From positions 44,930 to 108,929 of the forward strand of contig JAFRIV010000012.1 in NCBI GenBank assembly GCA_017432615.1: a stretch of 64,000 nt of DNA, given 5' to 3'. This DNA is from Oscillospiraceae bacterium (GTDB lineage: Bacteria > Bacillota > Clostridia > Oscillospirales > Oscillospiraceae). Position 1 is the first letter of the stretch. Each line of letters starts with the position of its first letter. The notes below the pieces were generated by a model. The model made no database searches, was not told the origin of the DNA, and saw only the letters and a program-made list of their open reading frames with translations. Positions 42,742 through 52,185 of this stretch are shown here, in pieces. A program made the translations under genes and the position numbers.

Positions 42742-42822
42742 CGAATAGGATTCACCTGCTTTCGGTTTTGCTTGGGGCAACTCAACCGTAGCACATTGTT
42801 TTCCTATTCGCTACCCTTTTTT
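42739..42822 (+). other. 75-bp element with 12-bp perfect inverted repeats
   Basis: TAGCGAATAGGA (42739-42750) and its exact complement TCCTATTCGCTA (42802-42813) enclose 51 bases containing a smaller CGGTT/AACCG stem. CCCTTTTTT follows. It begins exactly where the IS110 frame loses similarity to a transposase. It could be a miniature element, a structured RNA or a terminator; no target duplication is visible. Confidence 0.55.
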
Positions 42823-42851
42823 CTCCTGTCACACATCATTGTAAAACACAG

Positions 42852-43355
42852 TTAAGGGATACCCTCATGAATCAGTTCCTTGACTTTGACAAAGAGCTCT
42901 GATATGCTGTGACAACGGGATCTGGCACAATCCTGTGCCTGTTTTTGGCAGATGAGACAGGTACGATAATGTGTGCGAGTCAGTTTTTCCCCAGCTGTAT
43001 CTATAATATCGATATCGAATAAACGTCCCAGTGGGTGCTTTTCTTCAATAGCGCACATTGCCTGTTTCAGAAAAATAGCATCGGCCTGAATGCTGGCAAT
43101 CCATTCATCTCCGGTTTTCTCGTGAACTTCATATTCTTGTTCCACCTGCCAGCTGTTCTGCAGCAGCGCAGACAGAATGTTGTTCTTTCCAACTTCAAAG
43201 GCAGAACGGATTTCATCATCTGTTTTTATGGGACCGGGAATGTTCATGCAAAAAGATAGGACCGGGTTTCCGGGAAACTGCCTGCGCAAAGAAGCCTGCA
43301 AGGCTGCCCTATGCTCACGGCAGTCCATCATATCCTGCGTCGTTACTTCATTCAT
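42852..43355 (-). CDS. citX: Apo-citrate lyase phosphoribosyl-dephospho-CoA transferase
   Basis: A 167-residue CitX, which attaches the 2'-(5''-phosphoribosyl)-3'-dephospho-CoA arm to the acyl carrier protein CitD. The conserved LSFCMNIPGPIK and the Cys-rich RTCLICQKQAQDCARSR end are present. It is co-oriented with citC, nine bases downstream of its stop. Together with citG it indicates that the CitDEF enzyme in this island is made into its holo form. Confidence 0.88.
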   Translation of the reverse strand: MNEVTTQDMMDCREHRAALQASLRRQFPGNPVLSFCMNIPGPIKTDDEIRSAFEVGKNNILSALLQNSWQVEQEYEVHEKTGDEWIASIQADAIFLKQAMCAIEEKHPLGRLFDIDIIDTAGEKLTRTHYRTCLICQKQAQDCARSRCHSISELFVKVKELIHEGIP

Positions 43356-43364
43356 AATGATTTC

Positions 43365-44411
43365 TCAATAATGGGAAACGTTCTCTTCTGCCTGGATATG
43401 AGCAATCAGAGGAGAAGCTTCCGGACTTGTTAAAAACCTATAGGTCGTTTCAGGAACCAGCTTTTCCACCAGGGACAGATCGCCATCATGGAGTGCTTTG
43501 CGAACGGCAGATGCGCTGATCGGCATACCGTCGATTTTTTTTCGGGGAACGACTACACAGCGTATTCCGTTAGAGGGCAGTTCTTTCTGCATGATTTCGT
43601 TATAAATGCCTGTGACGATACTGTGAGGTTCTTCTCCAACATAGCGTACAGTGATCCCCAGAGTTGCTGCTATCTGCGTAAAAATGGACAGGTCAAGAAG
43701 TGCGTGACCACGGATGACAGATTCCTCATCCCGCTGGAAGTAGCTTGGAAAAGTTGCATTACTGATAATATAAGGTCCGCTTTCGTGAACAGCGACATTG
43801 GGAAGATCTGCAATGCCGGCCAGTATTAACTTTTTTCGTACAGCAAAAGGAAACAGGCTGGCGTCTTCACTGATTATAAAGAGATGAACGATATCATTAT
43901 TCCGTGCAGCCTGTTCAATTAAATAACGATGCCCCGATGTAAACGGATTTGCGTTCATAACAACGGATGCAACAGAAGCACCTTCTTTACGCTCCTGACG
44001 CAAACAGGAAAGATAGCGGGAAAACCCTGAACTGCTGTTTTCCATAAATACGAGCTCATCTTTTATTTGTACGATCTCATGAAAACCGAGTTCAGCAAAG
44101 TATTTCGCTGAGCCGCATTTCGTGTAAAGATAAAGGCGAACATTTCCGCGCTGATATTGTATTCCGATCAGATGGGAAACAACAGTATTCATGAGCCCTT
44201 CGCCCTGATGATCGTGAGATACGGCAATACAGCGTAGGGTGTTTTTGAAACAGCTCCCGGTAGCGATTACGTTATATTCATCATCAACAACGGCACAGGT
44301 GTAATCCAGGTTGGCATCCAGATGGATGCCTTCACTTTGCAGAAGTGCTTTAATTTTATCCGCCATTTGGATATCTGACGGGTAGAATGTGGTTATAAGG
44401 GGTTGGGACAT
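43365..44411 (-). CDS. citC: Citrate lyase acetate:SH ligase
   Basis: A 348-residue [citrate (pro-3S)-lyase] ligase that acetylates the CitD prosthetic group with ATP and acetate. Residues ~1-125 form a GNAT-like domain; ~150-340 form a nucleotidyltransferase domain with NPFTSGHRYLIEQA (TxGH form of the HxGH motif) and SASAVR near the end. Start ATG at 44411 follows GGAGGGAAGAC; an upstream in-frame ATG at 44456 is less likely. It is divergent from citG, with a 152-base region between that must hold both promoters. Confidence 0.9.
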   Translation of the reverse strand: MSQPLITTFYPSDIQMADKIKALLQSEGIHLDANLDYTCAVVDDEYNVIATGSCFKNTLRCIAVSHDHQGEGLMNTVVSHLIGIQYQRGNVRLYLYTKCGSAKYFAELGFHEIVQIKDELVFMENSSSGFSRYLSCLRQERKEGASVASVVMNANPFTSGHRYLIEQAARNNDIVHLFIISEDASLFPFAVRKKLILAGIADLPNVAVHESGPYIISNATFPSYFQRDEESVIRGHALLDLSIFTQIAATLGITVRYVGEEPHSIVTGIYNEIMQKELPSNGIRCVVVPRKKIDGMPISASAVRKALHDGDLSLVEKLVPETTYRFLTSPEASPLIAHIQAEENVSHY

Positions 44412-44563
44412 GTCTTCCCTCCGGTTACGGGTTTTATACAATGTTTTATGCTTCACAAAAGAGCATCGTAGGCTTTGGTGATAAACATCTGTTATGACGG
44501 TATATTTTTTGACAAGTTTATTGACAATTCTGTCTCTGCAGAGAAAGAAATAAAGAATGGGAT

Positions 44564-45460
44564 ATGGATCAGAGTAATATGGGGGAAAAGCATAACAGGC
44601 TTGCCTCTTTGATTTGCGGGATCGTGACGCAGAGCCTCATAGAGGAAGTCAATACTACGCCCAAGCCGGGCCTTGTAGACCTCAGCAACAATGGTTCTCA
44701 TCGGGATATGACTCCGGAGACTTTCTACATCAGTGCAAAAGCGCTGGAATTATTCTGGGGACGCTGTTTTTTAACAGGAGGTAACTGCAGGGGACAGAAG
44801 CCGGCGGAGTGCTTTGAACTGCTGAGGAGAGAAGGCCGGTATGCAGAGAAGATCATGCTGAAAGCGACAAATGGTGTTAACACACATAAGGGAGCTATTT
44901 TCACCATTGGCACTGTCTGCGGCGCAATCGGACGTCTGTACGAACAAGGCAGCCTCTTTTGGGACCCTGCCTCGATTGCAAAAGAATGTGCAGGACTTTG
45001 CTTCTCGGCAGTTGAGAATGATTTCAGGAGCATGGCAACTCATGATACAATCAGCACAACAGGAGAACGATTGTACCTTGACTTTGGATTAAGGGGAATT
45101 AGAGGAGAACTGGCGGACGGATTGCCGGGAGTTACAACAGTATCCCTACCATGTTTTGAAAAAGCATTGACAGAAGGGAAGAACAGAAATGACGCCGGTG
45201 TTTATGCTTTGATCCACCTGATTGCACGCGGTACAGATACAAACATGATAGCAAGAGGAGGGATCGAAAAAGCTGAAAAAGCTTCCGGGAAAGCGCGAAA
45301 ACTTTGTGAAAGAGAAGAATTGTCTCTCGCTGATGTTAAAGCGTTAGATCGGGATTTTATACAGGATAATCTTTCTCCCGGCGGATGCGCAGATCTGCTG
45401 GCAGTAACTTATTTTCTTCATGACTGGAAGACAGCCATTGAAAAAATGATGATCATATAA
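44564..45460 (+). CDS. citG: Triphosphoribosyl-dephospho-CoA synthase
   Basis: A 298-residue CitG that makes the precursor of the citrate lyase prosthetic group from ATP and dephospho-CoA. Hallmarks: TTPKPGLVDLSNNGSHRDM, TNGVNTHKGAIF and GRTD-like ARGTDTN. The first ATG is at 44564 and an ATG at 44579 is an alternative; neither has a strong ribosome site. TTGACA occurs twice upstream (44507-44540) but no convincing -10 box follows. Confidence 0.9.
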   Translation: MDQSNMGEKHNRLASLICGIVTQSLIEEVNTTPKPGLVDLSNNGSHRDMTPETFYISAKALELFWGRCFLTGGNCRGQKPAECFELLRREGRYAEKIMLKATNGVNTHKGAIFTIGTVCGAIGRLYEQGSLFWDPASIAKECAGLCFSAVENDFRSMATHDTISTTGERLYLDFGLRGIRGELADGLPGVTTVSLPCFEKALTEGKNRNDAGVYALIHLIARGTDTNMIARGGIEKAEKASGKARKLCEREELSLADVKALDRDFIQDNLSPGGCADLLAVTYFLHDWKTAIEKMMII

Positions 45461-45528
45461 GGAAATGCACCGAGGAATCTTTTCAGGGTGCAGACAGATC
45501 TGTCAAGGTTCTCTTATTCCCCTTGTTT

Positions 45529-45918
45529 TTAAAGTTTCTGACAGAATTCAAGTCTTTCTTTGTTCGGCCCTTCAATGATAAAGTATTTTATACCCTTTTC
45601 CCAAAACCCCAAAGAGCAGATACCGTCTGATAAAAAACGATATCCCTGTTCTTTTGCCAGACAATAGGCGGTTTCTATATCCAAACAGTTCAGTGCAATA
45701 TGATCAACTGCACCATCACGCAGGGCGGGAGTCTCTTCATAAAGTTCTAAAACCAGATCATGCATCTGCATAAAAAATACATGCTGATTTTTCTCGGGTA
45801 CATAGCCCCTGTATACTACAGAGAAACCTAAATCATCATAGAATTTCTCTGATGCGGCAAGGTCGTTTGTCGGAATCCCGATATGCTGAATGCCGGAACA
45901 AAAATCTGACAGTTTCAT
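45529..45918 (-). CDS. VOC superfamily protein (glyoxalase/epimerase-like)
   Basis: A 129-residue single VOC domain. Metal-ligand candidates are His12 in GIQHIGIPTND, Glu60 in LVLELYEE, His in VDHIALN and Glu in KERLEF. The pattern fits methylmalonyl-CoA epimerase/glyoxalase relatives. It is downstream of the two-component genes in the same direction (15-base gap), within the citrate-lyase island, so a role on a substrate or intermediate there is possible but unproven. Confidence 0.75.
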   Translation of the reverse strand: MKLSDFCSGIQHIGIPTNDLAASEKFYDDLGFSVVYRGYVPEKNQHVFFMQMHDLVLELYEETPALRDGAVDHIALNCLDIETAYCLAKEQGYRFLSDGICSLGFWEKGIKYFIIEGPNKERLEFCQKL

Positions 45919-45933
45919 GAACGAAGCCTCCTT

Positions 45934-47082
45934 TTAATTCTGCTTTCGATACTGAGAAGGAGCAATGCCGGTAAAATTTTTAAAAGCTCTGTTAAAATGA
46001 GCCTGGTCCTGATAACCTACGGCGAGGGCAACATCAATCAGTTTTGCTCTTGGATCTTTCATCAATTCTTTGGCCTTTTCTATGCGCGTTCGAAGGATAT
46101 ATTCCCGGATTGTTACTCCGGTTTTCTTTTTGAACAGAAAGCTGAAATAATTAGGGTGGAAATGGAACTGTTCCGCAATGTTTGCGAGAGCCAGTTCGTC
46201 TGCGTAGTGTTCATTAATGTATTGCAGTGCCTGTTTTACAAGTTCGTCTTCTCTCGTTTTCTGATAGTCTTTCAAATCTGAAGAATACAGTTTCAAAATC
46301 TCGATCATTTTATACATCAGCTGGCTTGCGGTCGGCTGATTTTTTATTTGTGCAGAAAAGTCTTTGTCAGACAACTTGTAGTTTGCCACAATTCGGATCA
46401 TGATTTCGTTTTTATGAAGCATGCCGTAAAGAAAATTATAAAGGATACTCTTCCACTGACTGACAGAAAGAACTTCAATGGATAAGCCAGAGAACAGGTT
46501 CCGAATCTGCTGCTCCATTTCCGCTGTTTCATATTGAAAAAGCAGGGATTTTATTTTTTCAAGCTTCTCTTCAATGGATTCTATAGAAAAAGGCGTTTTA
46601 CAAAGCGTGTCAAAATAGGGAGCAGAAAGAGGCGTGCTTTGAATCGTATCGATACAGGAATCGGGGAGAGTTGCACTACTGCTGACGAGATCGGTATACA
46701 CATTTTTTAAAATATCTGTCAAGGTATTGATGTTGACGGGCTTTAGCAGGTAATCATAAGCTCCGATTTTCATGGACTTTCGAACATAAGCATAATCATC
46801 ATATCCGCTTAACATGATAACTTTACTTGGAATATGATGCTTCTTGATTAGTTCCAGAAGCTGCAGACCGTCCATATTAGGCATTTTAATATCTGTGATA
46901 ATAACAGGAAAATACTGCTTTTCCATGTGCATGATCGCTTGGTGACCATCGTAGGCTTTGGTTATCAGGTAAATATCAGGAAAAGTGTTGCTGATGATTT
47001 GAGATATGCCATCCAGGATCGTCCCGTCATCATCGATCAACAGCATTGGAACAGGCATCTGCATAACAGTCGTTTTTTCCAT
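45934..47082 (-). CDS. YesN-type response regulator with AraC DNA-binding domain
   Basis: A 382-residue regulator. Receiver domain ~12-130 with acidic pocket LLIDDDG, phospho-acceptor Asp64 in IITDIKMPNMDG, and Lys in YLLKPVN. A helical middle of ~150 residues is followed by two helix-turn-helix units (~280-380, FHFHPNYFSFLFKKKTGVTIREY, VGYQDQAHFNRAFKNFTG). It is downstream of its kinase gene and faces away from the transporter operon that it most likely controls. Confidence 0.92.
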   Translation of the reverse strand: MEKTTVMQMPVPMLLIDDDGTILDGISQIISNTFPDIYLITKAYDGHQAIMHMEKQYFPVIITDIKMPNMDGLQLLELIKKHHIPSKVIMLSGYDDYAYVRKSMKIGAYDYLLKPVNINTLTDILKNVYTDLVSSSATLPDSCIDTIQSTPLSAPYFDTLCKTPFSIESIEEKLEKIKSLLFQYETAEMEQQIRNLFSGLSIEVLSVSQWKSILYNFLYGMLHKNEIMIRIVANYKLSDKDFSAQIKNQPTASQLMYKMIEILKLYSSDLKDYQKTREDELVKQALQYINEHYADELALANIAEQFHFHPNYFSFLFKKKTGVTIREYILRTRIEKAKELMKDPRAKLIDVALAVGYQDQAHFNRAFKNFTGIAPSQYRKQN

Positions 47083-47112
47083 TTTTTGACCCCGCGTGTT
47101 CTTCGCCGAAAC

Positions 47113-48930
47113 TCAATCGGTTTCGGAGACATTCTTCTCTACATCCGGACGATAGGGAAGATATAAAGTGACAATAGAACCAACATTTTTTTTGCTGTCG
47201 ATCTCAGCAGTGTATTCTTCACCATAATTTAAAAGGATACGTCTGCATACATTTCTGAGACCGACGCTGACGCTGTTTGTATCTTTGATACTTTCTTTTA
47301 AAGTTGAAAGCTGTGCTTCATCCATGCCGGCACCGTCATCAGAGATCTTGAAAACGATTCGTTCTCCGCTTCTGTAACCCATTATATCGATATTTAATAT
47401 CTGGTCGGCAGATGATATTCCATGGATGACAGAGTTTTCAATGATAGGCTGGAAGATAAGCTTGATAATTCTGCAGTTCGCCAATCCATCCTCAATAGCA
47501 ATATTGGTGCGGATCCGATTCCCGTATTGATAAGAGAGAATGTCCAAATAGATTTTAACCTGCTCCAGTTCTTCTGATAAAAGAACTTCCTTTGTAGTGT
47601 TTCTTAACCCGTATTGCAAATTCTGCCCAAGTAGCTCTGCCATATTTGCCACGTCATAGTTTTTCCCCATATACGCACGCATATGGATCATTTCCAGTGT
47701 GTTATAGAGATAATGCGGGTTGATCTGTGTACGCAGTAACTGCAGTTCTGTCTCCTGCTGCTTTTCCTGTTTGGCGATTACTTCACCAATCAGGCTGCGG
47801 ATCCTGTCGGACATATGATTGAATGAATGAAAAAGATAGTTGATCTCCGTTGGAAAGCCATGATCTTCAATTACACTTATTTCTGTCAGTTTTTCCACAC
47901 CAAAATGATTGCATGCGTCAACAAGCCTGTTCATGGCTTCCAGCACATGCTGAATGATCGATGCAATTATGGATACCAATACTATCAGAATAAGGGCGAT
48001 AATTGCAGAAAATGTCAACTGAATGCCGCCAATACTTCCGACAGCTTCTGAAAGAGGGGTCCGCAGGACAATAGAATACCCATCCGCATGATGAAGATTA
48101 TTATACAGATAAAAAGTTCGACCTGTTTTGCGGACCACTTTTGATTGAAGTTCACTTTCCGCACCTGCTTTTTTCTCAACCGTGAAATCGTCAAAGGCTT
48201 CCGGATCAGACGAAAACAGGAGAAGATCATCTTTATAAACCGCAAAGACCTGATGCGGACTAAACCGCAAGGCTTCAAATTGACGAGAGATGGAGTTTGT
48301 GCTGATGCCGGTCATACAAAAGCCTACGATTTGAATCGTGCCTATATCCATGATCCCTCTGCAAACGCAGAGGTAATTCCGGTCAACTTCAGGCATTCCC
48401 GTACCAGCAACTTCCGAAACAGGAATAAGATAAGGTTTTCCCGTATAAAAAGTCTTGGCAGTCTGATACCATTCAGCGTCTTCCGGCACATGACATATCC
48501 GGTATTCAGAAAGCAGACCGCTCTGGACGGAAACACCATGTCCATCCTGATCATACAATGCTATCATCTCTACACTGTTCTGAACCAGATAGGTTCTTGC
48601 CTGCTGGCTGAAATAGGAATAGAGACGAAAATTCCCGGAGATACATTGCCCTTTCAGCGCTTTGACGATCGTCTGGTCATTGTTGACAGTTTCCTGGGAT
48701 ACAGGAAACAGAGCAGCGTCGGAAAGATCAGTCAGAGCGTCTTCCAGGTTTGTCAGCAACTGTTCCCCGGATTGAAAAATGCGATTTGACAGATTGTTAT
48801 AGGTCTGATAGGCAGACATCAAAACAGAATAGAGGAGGAAAAACACGGAAACCAATATCTGCAGCAGTATAATTACCCGAAGTTCTGCTTTGATCGATAT
48901 TTTTTTGTTTCTATTGGTTGTAATGTTCAT
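47113..48930 (-). CDS. YesM-type sensor histidine kinase
   Basis: A 605-residue kinase. An N-terminal helix (~18-40), a ~260-residue extracellular sensor domain of dCache type, a second helix (~300-325), HAMP (~325-380), then the His_kinase domain with the phospho-accepting H406 in NPHYLYNTLE and a HATPase domain (SDDGAGMD, VGLRNV). YesM/YesN pairs usually sense an extracellular nutrient and switch on an adjacent ABC importer. Its start is 199 bases from, and divergent to, the solute-binding-protein gene. Confidence 0.93.
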   Translation of the reverse strand: MNITTNRNKKISIKAELRVIILLQILVSVFFLLYSVLMSAYQTYNNLSNRIFQSGEQLLTNLEDALTDLSDAALFPVSQETVNNDQTIVKALKGQCISGNFRLYSYFSQQARTYLVQNSVEMIALYDQDGHGVSVQSGLLSEYRICHVPEDAEWYQTAKTFYTGKPYLIPVSEVAGTGMPEVDRNYLCVCRGIMDIGTIQIVGFCMTGISTNSISRQFEALRFSPHQVFAVYKDDLLLFSSDPEAFDDFTVEKKAGAESELQSKVVRKTGRTFYLYNNLHHADGYSIVLRTPLSEAVGSIGGIQLTFSAIIALILIVLVSIIASIIQHVLEAMNRLVDACNHFGVEKLTEISVIEDHGFPTEINYLFHSFNHMSDRIRSLIGEVIAKQEKQQETELQLLRTQINPHYLYNTLEMIHMRAYMGKNYDVANMAELLGQNLQYGLRNTTKEVLLSEELEQVKIYLDILSYQYGNRIRTNIAIEDGLANCRIIKLIFQPIIENSVIHGISSADQILNIDIMGYRSGERIVFKISDDGAGMDEAQLSTLKESIKDTNSVSVGLRNVCRRILLNYGEEYTAEIDSKKNVGSIVTLYLPYRPDVEKNVSETD

Positions 48931-49051
48931 GTTACTATACCGGTATGATTATCACAGTATTATTATCAAAGCTGACGATCCTGGCGGAAAAATTCCCCAC
49001 AAGGAGAATAGCATTATTCTTAAAAAATGGCAAGTAAAGTTTGAAAGCGGC

Positions 49052-49080
49052 ATGAAATAAACGGAAGTGTATGTTATAGT
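49052..49080 (+). promoter_or_regulatory. Probable promoter of the transporter-lyase operon
   Basis: ATGAAA (49052-49057), 17-base spacer, and TATAGT (49075-49080) with an extended TG one base before it. A weak -35 and good extended -10 fit a promoter that needs an activator such as the adjacent YesN-type regulator. Confidence 0.5.
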
Positions 49081-49129
49081 TACAATCACAGGGCAACAAG
49101 CCTAATACTATTTTAAACTGGAGGGAAAC

Positions 49130-50368
49130 ATGAAAAAACTCATAGCAATGCTTCTGTGCATTATTTTTATTGCCTCTTTTGGCGCTAATGCATTTGCAGC
49201 AACAGACAAGGTAGCCATTGAATTCTTCCATCAGAAGCCTGAAAATGTTGAGCTCTACAACACTTTGATTGCTAAGTTCATGGAAGAAAATCCTGACATT
49301 GAAGTGAACATCACCCTGGCAGAAACCACAACCACCACGCTGATCTCCCGTATTGCGGCAGGCAATATCCCGGATCTCGTTTCTGTGTATCCGATGTCTG
49401 CATCCTACAGGAATATGATGAGAGAAGGTATCTATGAAGAGATCACGGATACGGAGATGCTCGATCGAGTAAATCCTTCTGTTATTGAGAGGTGCCTGGT
49501 CGACGGCAAGATCTACTGCATTCCCATGACCATGAATGCTTATGGACTCTATTACAATGTAGATGTTTTTGAAGAACTCGGCCTTGAAATCCCGGCAACT
49601 ATGGATGAGATGTGGGAAGTGTGCGATAAACTTGTAGCTGCAGGCTATCAGCCGTTCTCTTTCCCGGACAAGAAAACCACTCGTATCAGCCAGATGTTTG
49701 ACCGTTCCCTGATCGGTTGCATTGATCATGATTTCTACACCAAGTGTGATGAGCTGTACGCGGGGAATTATGATGCAAGTACAGATCCCAATCTTCGCCT
49801 GTATGCAGAAACCATTCTCAAACTCAGAGAATATGGCAATCCAGACTCTCTGGGATATGATGATGAGCCTGCGTATGAAGAATTCACCAGCGGAAAGTCA
49901 GTGATGTATATCGACGGCTCCTGGGCAGTCACAACATTTGAGAAAATGAATCCTGAACTGAATTTTGATTGCACAGCAATTCCTGTTGTAACCACGGAAG
50001 ATTTCTGGACTGCAGGCACTGTAGATACAGCTTTTGCGATCTCTGCAGAAGCTTCTCCTGAAAAGAAGGAAGCATGCACGAAACTCCTGAAGTTCCTGCT
50101 CCGTGAGGATATTGCTCAGGAATTCTGCGACGGCGACAAGAATCCGAACCTCATCAAAGGTGTTCAGTATAATGTCGAGCAGCTGAAAAAGATCAATGGA
50201 TTCATTGATGCCGGCCAGTTTGGGCCGTCCCTTGCAAGCATATGGACGCAGGATCTGAGAAACAACATCAACGTTGCCGTTCAGGCTCTGATTCTGGATA
50301 AGGACGTCGATACTTTCTTGACGGACTTTAATGATATCCTAAAAGAATATTACGAGCCCCAGGAATAA
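49130..50368 (+). CDS. ABC transporter solute-binding protein (family 1)
   Basis: A 412-residue extracellular binding protein of the CUT1-associated type. Signal peptide 1-23 (ANAFA|AT) without lipobox Cys. Typical segments: PENVELYNTLIAKFMEENPDIEV, PDLVSVYPMS, GLYYNVDVFEELGLEIPATMDE and YIDGSWAVTTFEK. The group usually binds sugars or sugar derivatives, but it stands at the head of an operon with PrpF, CitDEF and a hydratase, so the ligand may be a tricarboxylate or its ester. GGAGGG precedes the ATG. Confidence 0.9.
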   Translation: MKKLIAMLLCIIFIASFGANAFAATDKVAIEFFHQKPENVELYNTLIAKFMEENPDIEVNITLAETTTTTLISRIAAGNIPDLVSVYPMSASYRNMMREGIYEEITDTEMLDRVNPSVIERCLVDGKIYCIPMTMNAYGLYYNVDVFEELGLEIPATMDEMWEVCDKLVAAGYQPFSFPDKKTTRISQMFDRSLIGCIDHDFYTKCDELYAGNYDASTDPNLRLYAETILKLREYGNPDSLGYDDEPAYEEFTSGKSVMYIDGSWAVTTFEKMNPELNFDCTAIPVVTTEDFWTAGTVDTAFAISAEASPEKKEACTKLLKFLLREDIAQEFCDGDKNPNLIKGVQYNVEQLKKINGFIDAGQFGPSLASIWTQDLRNNINVAVQALILDKDVDTFLTDFNDILKEYYEPQE

Positions 50369-50390
50369 TTCAATAGCAGAATAAATAAAG

Positions 50391-50414
50391 AGGGAAAGGG
50401 GTAACCCTTTCCCT
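50391..50414 (+). promoter_or_regulatory. Stem-loop between binding-protein and permease genes
   Basis: A perfect 10-bp stem, AGGGAAAGGG (50391-50400) with CCCTTTCCCT (50405-50414), closed by a GTAA tetraloop of the GNRA class, without a T tract. Likely a 3'-end stabilising element that raises binding-protein levels. Confidence 0.65.
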
Positions 50415-50436
50415 TCGCTGCAACAGGAGGAACATT

Positions 50437-51324
50437 ATGCTATCAAAGAAAAATAAAAATCGAGACAGAAACATTACGCATTTTCTGTATGTGCTGCCAA
50501 ATCTGCTCTTGTATTCTATTCTTTCCGTTGTTCCCATTGTTCTTGGCCTCTACTACAGTTTTACGGACTGGAACGGTATCAGCAAAAAATATAATATTAT
50601 TGGATTGGCAAATTATGCGAAAATTCTGTCGGATAAGAGATTCCGCAAAGCTGTTATCTTTAATCTTCGTTATGCAGGGATGCTGATTATTTGCATCATG
50701 ATTTTAGCTGTCATTCTCGGTCTTCTTTTAAATTCGAAAGTCAGAGGACAGAATGCCTACCGTGCCATTTATTTCTTCCCCGCCTGTATCAGTATGCTGA
50801 CCATAGGATTGATCGCCAACTATATCTTTTTCCAAGGTGTTCCCAGTATAGGAAAATCATTGGGAATTGTGGCTCTTCAAAAGAATATATTATCCAATCG
50901 CTCCTTGGCTATTTATGGGATCCTTGTAACAAATGTCTGGAAGAGTGTTGCAATTCCGACTGTTCTGGTCATTTCCGCACTGCAGACAATTCCAAAAGAA
51001 ATAACGGAAGCGGCAACGGTTGACGGAGCAAGTTCCTGGCAACGCTTCTGGCGTATTACAGTTCCTTATATCCTGCCGATCCTGAGCATTATCTTTGTCT
51101 TAGTACTCAAAGAGGGATTAATGATTTATGATCTTATTATGGCACTGACTTCAGGCGGTCCTGCCGGAGCAACAGAGAGTATTACGCTTTCGATATATCG
51201 CCTTGGTTTTGAAGACAGCAAATTTGGCTATGCAATTTCAGAAGCGATGCTGGTGGCCATCATTATTGCAATCATCTCTGTCATCCAGATCCGGTTTACG
51301 GATAAGCGTAAAATCTATGACTAG
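50437..51324 (+). CDS. ABC sugar-type permease, MalF/UgpA-like
   Basis: A 295-residue permease with six helices and the coupling loop EAATVDGASSWQRFWRITVP. The N-terminal THFLYVLPNLLLYSIL and FTDWNG segments are typical of the first permease in CUT1 operons. AGGAGG precedes the ATG. Confidence 0.93.
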   Translation: MLSKKNKNRDRNITHFLYVLPNLLLYSILSVVPIVLGLYYSFTDWNGISKKYNIIGLANYAKILSDKRFRKAVIFNLRYAGMLIICIMILAVILGLLLNSKVRGQNAYRAIYFFPACISMLTIGLIANYIFFQGVPSIGKSLGIVALQKNILSNRSLAIYGILVTNVWKSVAIPTVLVISALQTIPKEITEAATVDGASSWQRFWRITVPYILPILSIIFVLVLKEGLMIYDLIMALTSGGPAGATESITLSIYRLGFEDSKFGYAISEAMLVAIIIAIISVIQIRFTDKRKIYD

Positions 51325-51340
51325 GAAGAGGACGTAAAAT

Positions 51341-52174
51341 ATGAGAATGAAAAGCCTTACGAAAGGTCTGATTTATCTTTTTCTGACCTTTGGAGCTATT
51401 TGCGTTATTTTTCCATTTTATCTTACAGTTGTCTCTTCTCTGAAAGATATGAGCGATATATTCAGTAATTTCTTCGGGCTGCCCAAAAAGTTTACCTTAG
51501 AAAACTTTCGCTATGTTTTTTCAAAACCGGATTATTTCATCGCCTTAAAGAATACTGTTATCATAACCGGAACATCCGTAATTGCCATGATCACTTTTCT
51601 TCCCATGTGTGCATATGCGATCTCAAGAAGAAGGTTTGAATCGAAGTTTTACAATTTTCTGTATTTCTTTATGGTAGCAGGCATTTTTGTTCCGTTCCAG
51701 GTGAAAATGCTTCCGTTAATCAAGCTGATGAGTCAGCTTGGCCTTCTGAATCGTGGCGGAGCAATTCTTCTGTATATTGCGAATTCCACCTGTGAAGGCA
51801 TCTTTTTAATGGTTGGATTCCTTTCCTCCATACCGAAAGACCTGGAAGAAGCGGCATACATCGACGGAGCTTCTACCCATCAGGTGTTCCGGATGATCGT
51901 CCGCCCGATTATGAAGCCGATTATTTCCACGGTCGTAATTAAGAATTCCCTTTGGATCTGGAATGATTATTTTATGCCTTCCCTGGTACTGAATCAATCA
52001 AATCTGAACAGAACATTAACGCTGTATCAGTATTCTTTCCGAACTGAGAACTCAACCAATTTTACGATCGTATTTGCCGTTATGCTTCTTTCCATCTTAC
52101 CAATCTTTGTTATTTATTGCATTTTCCAGAAAAAGATTGTGGCTGGGATGATGGAAGGCGCAGTGAAGGGTTAA
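51341..52174 (+). CDS. ABC sugar-type permease, MalG/UgpE-like
   Basis: A 277-residue permease with six helices and coupling loop EEAAYIDGASTHQVFRMIV, typical of the second CUT1 permease. No ATPase gene is present in the island, so an MsmK-type shared ATPase coded elsewhere must energise the importer. Confidence 0.93.
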   Translation: MRMKSLTKGLIYLFLTFGAICVIFPFYLTVVSSLKDMSDIFSNFFGLPKKFTLENFRYVFSKPDYFIALKNTVIITGTSVIAMITFLPMCAYAISRRRFESKFYNFLYFFMVAGIFVPFQVKMLPLIKLMSQLGLLNRGGAILLYIANSTCEGIFLMVGFLSSIPKDLEEAAYIDGASTHQVFRMIVRPIMKPIISTVVIKNSLWIWNDYFMPSLVLNQSNLNRTLTLYQYSFRTENSTNFTIVFAVMLLSILPIFVIYCIFQKKIVAGMMEGAVKG

Positions 52175-52185
52175 AGGAACAGACT

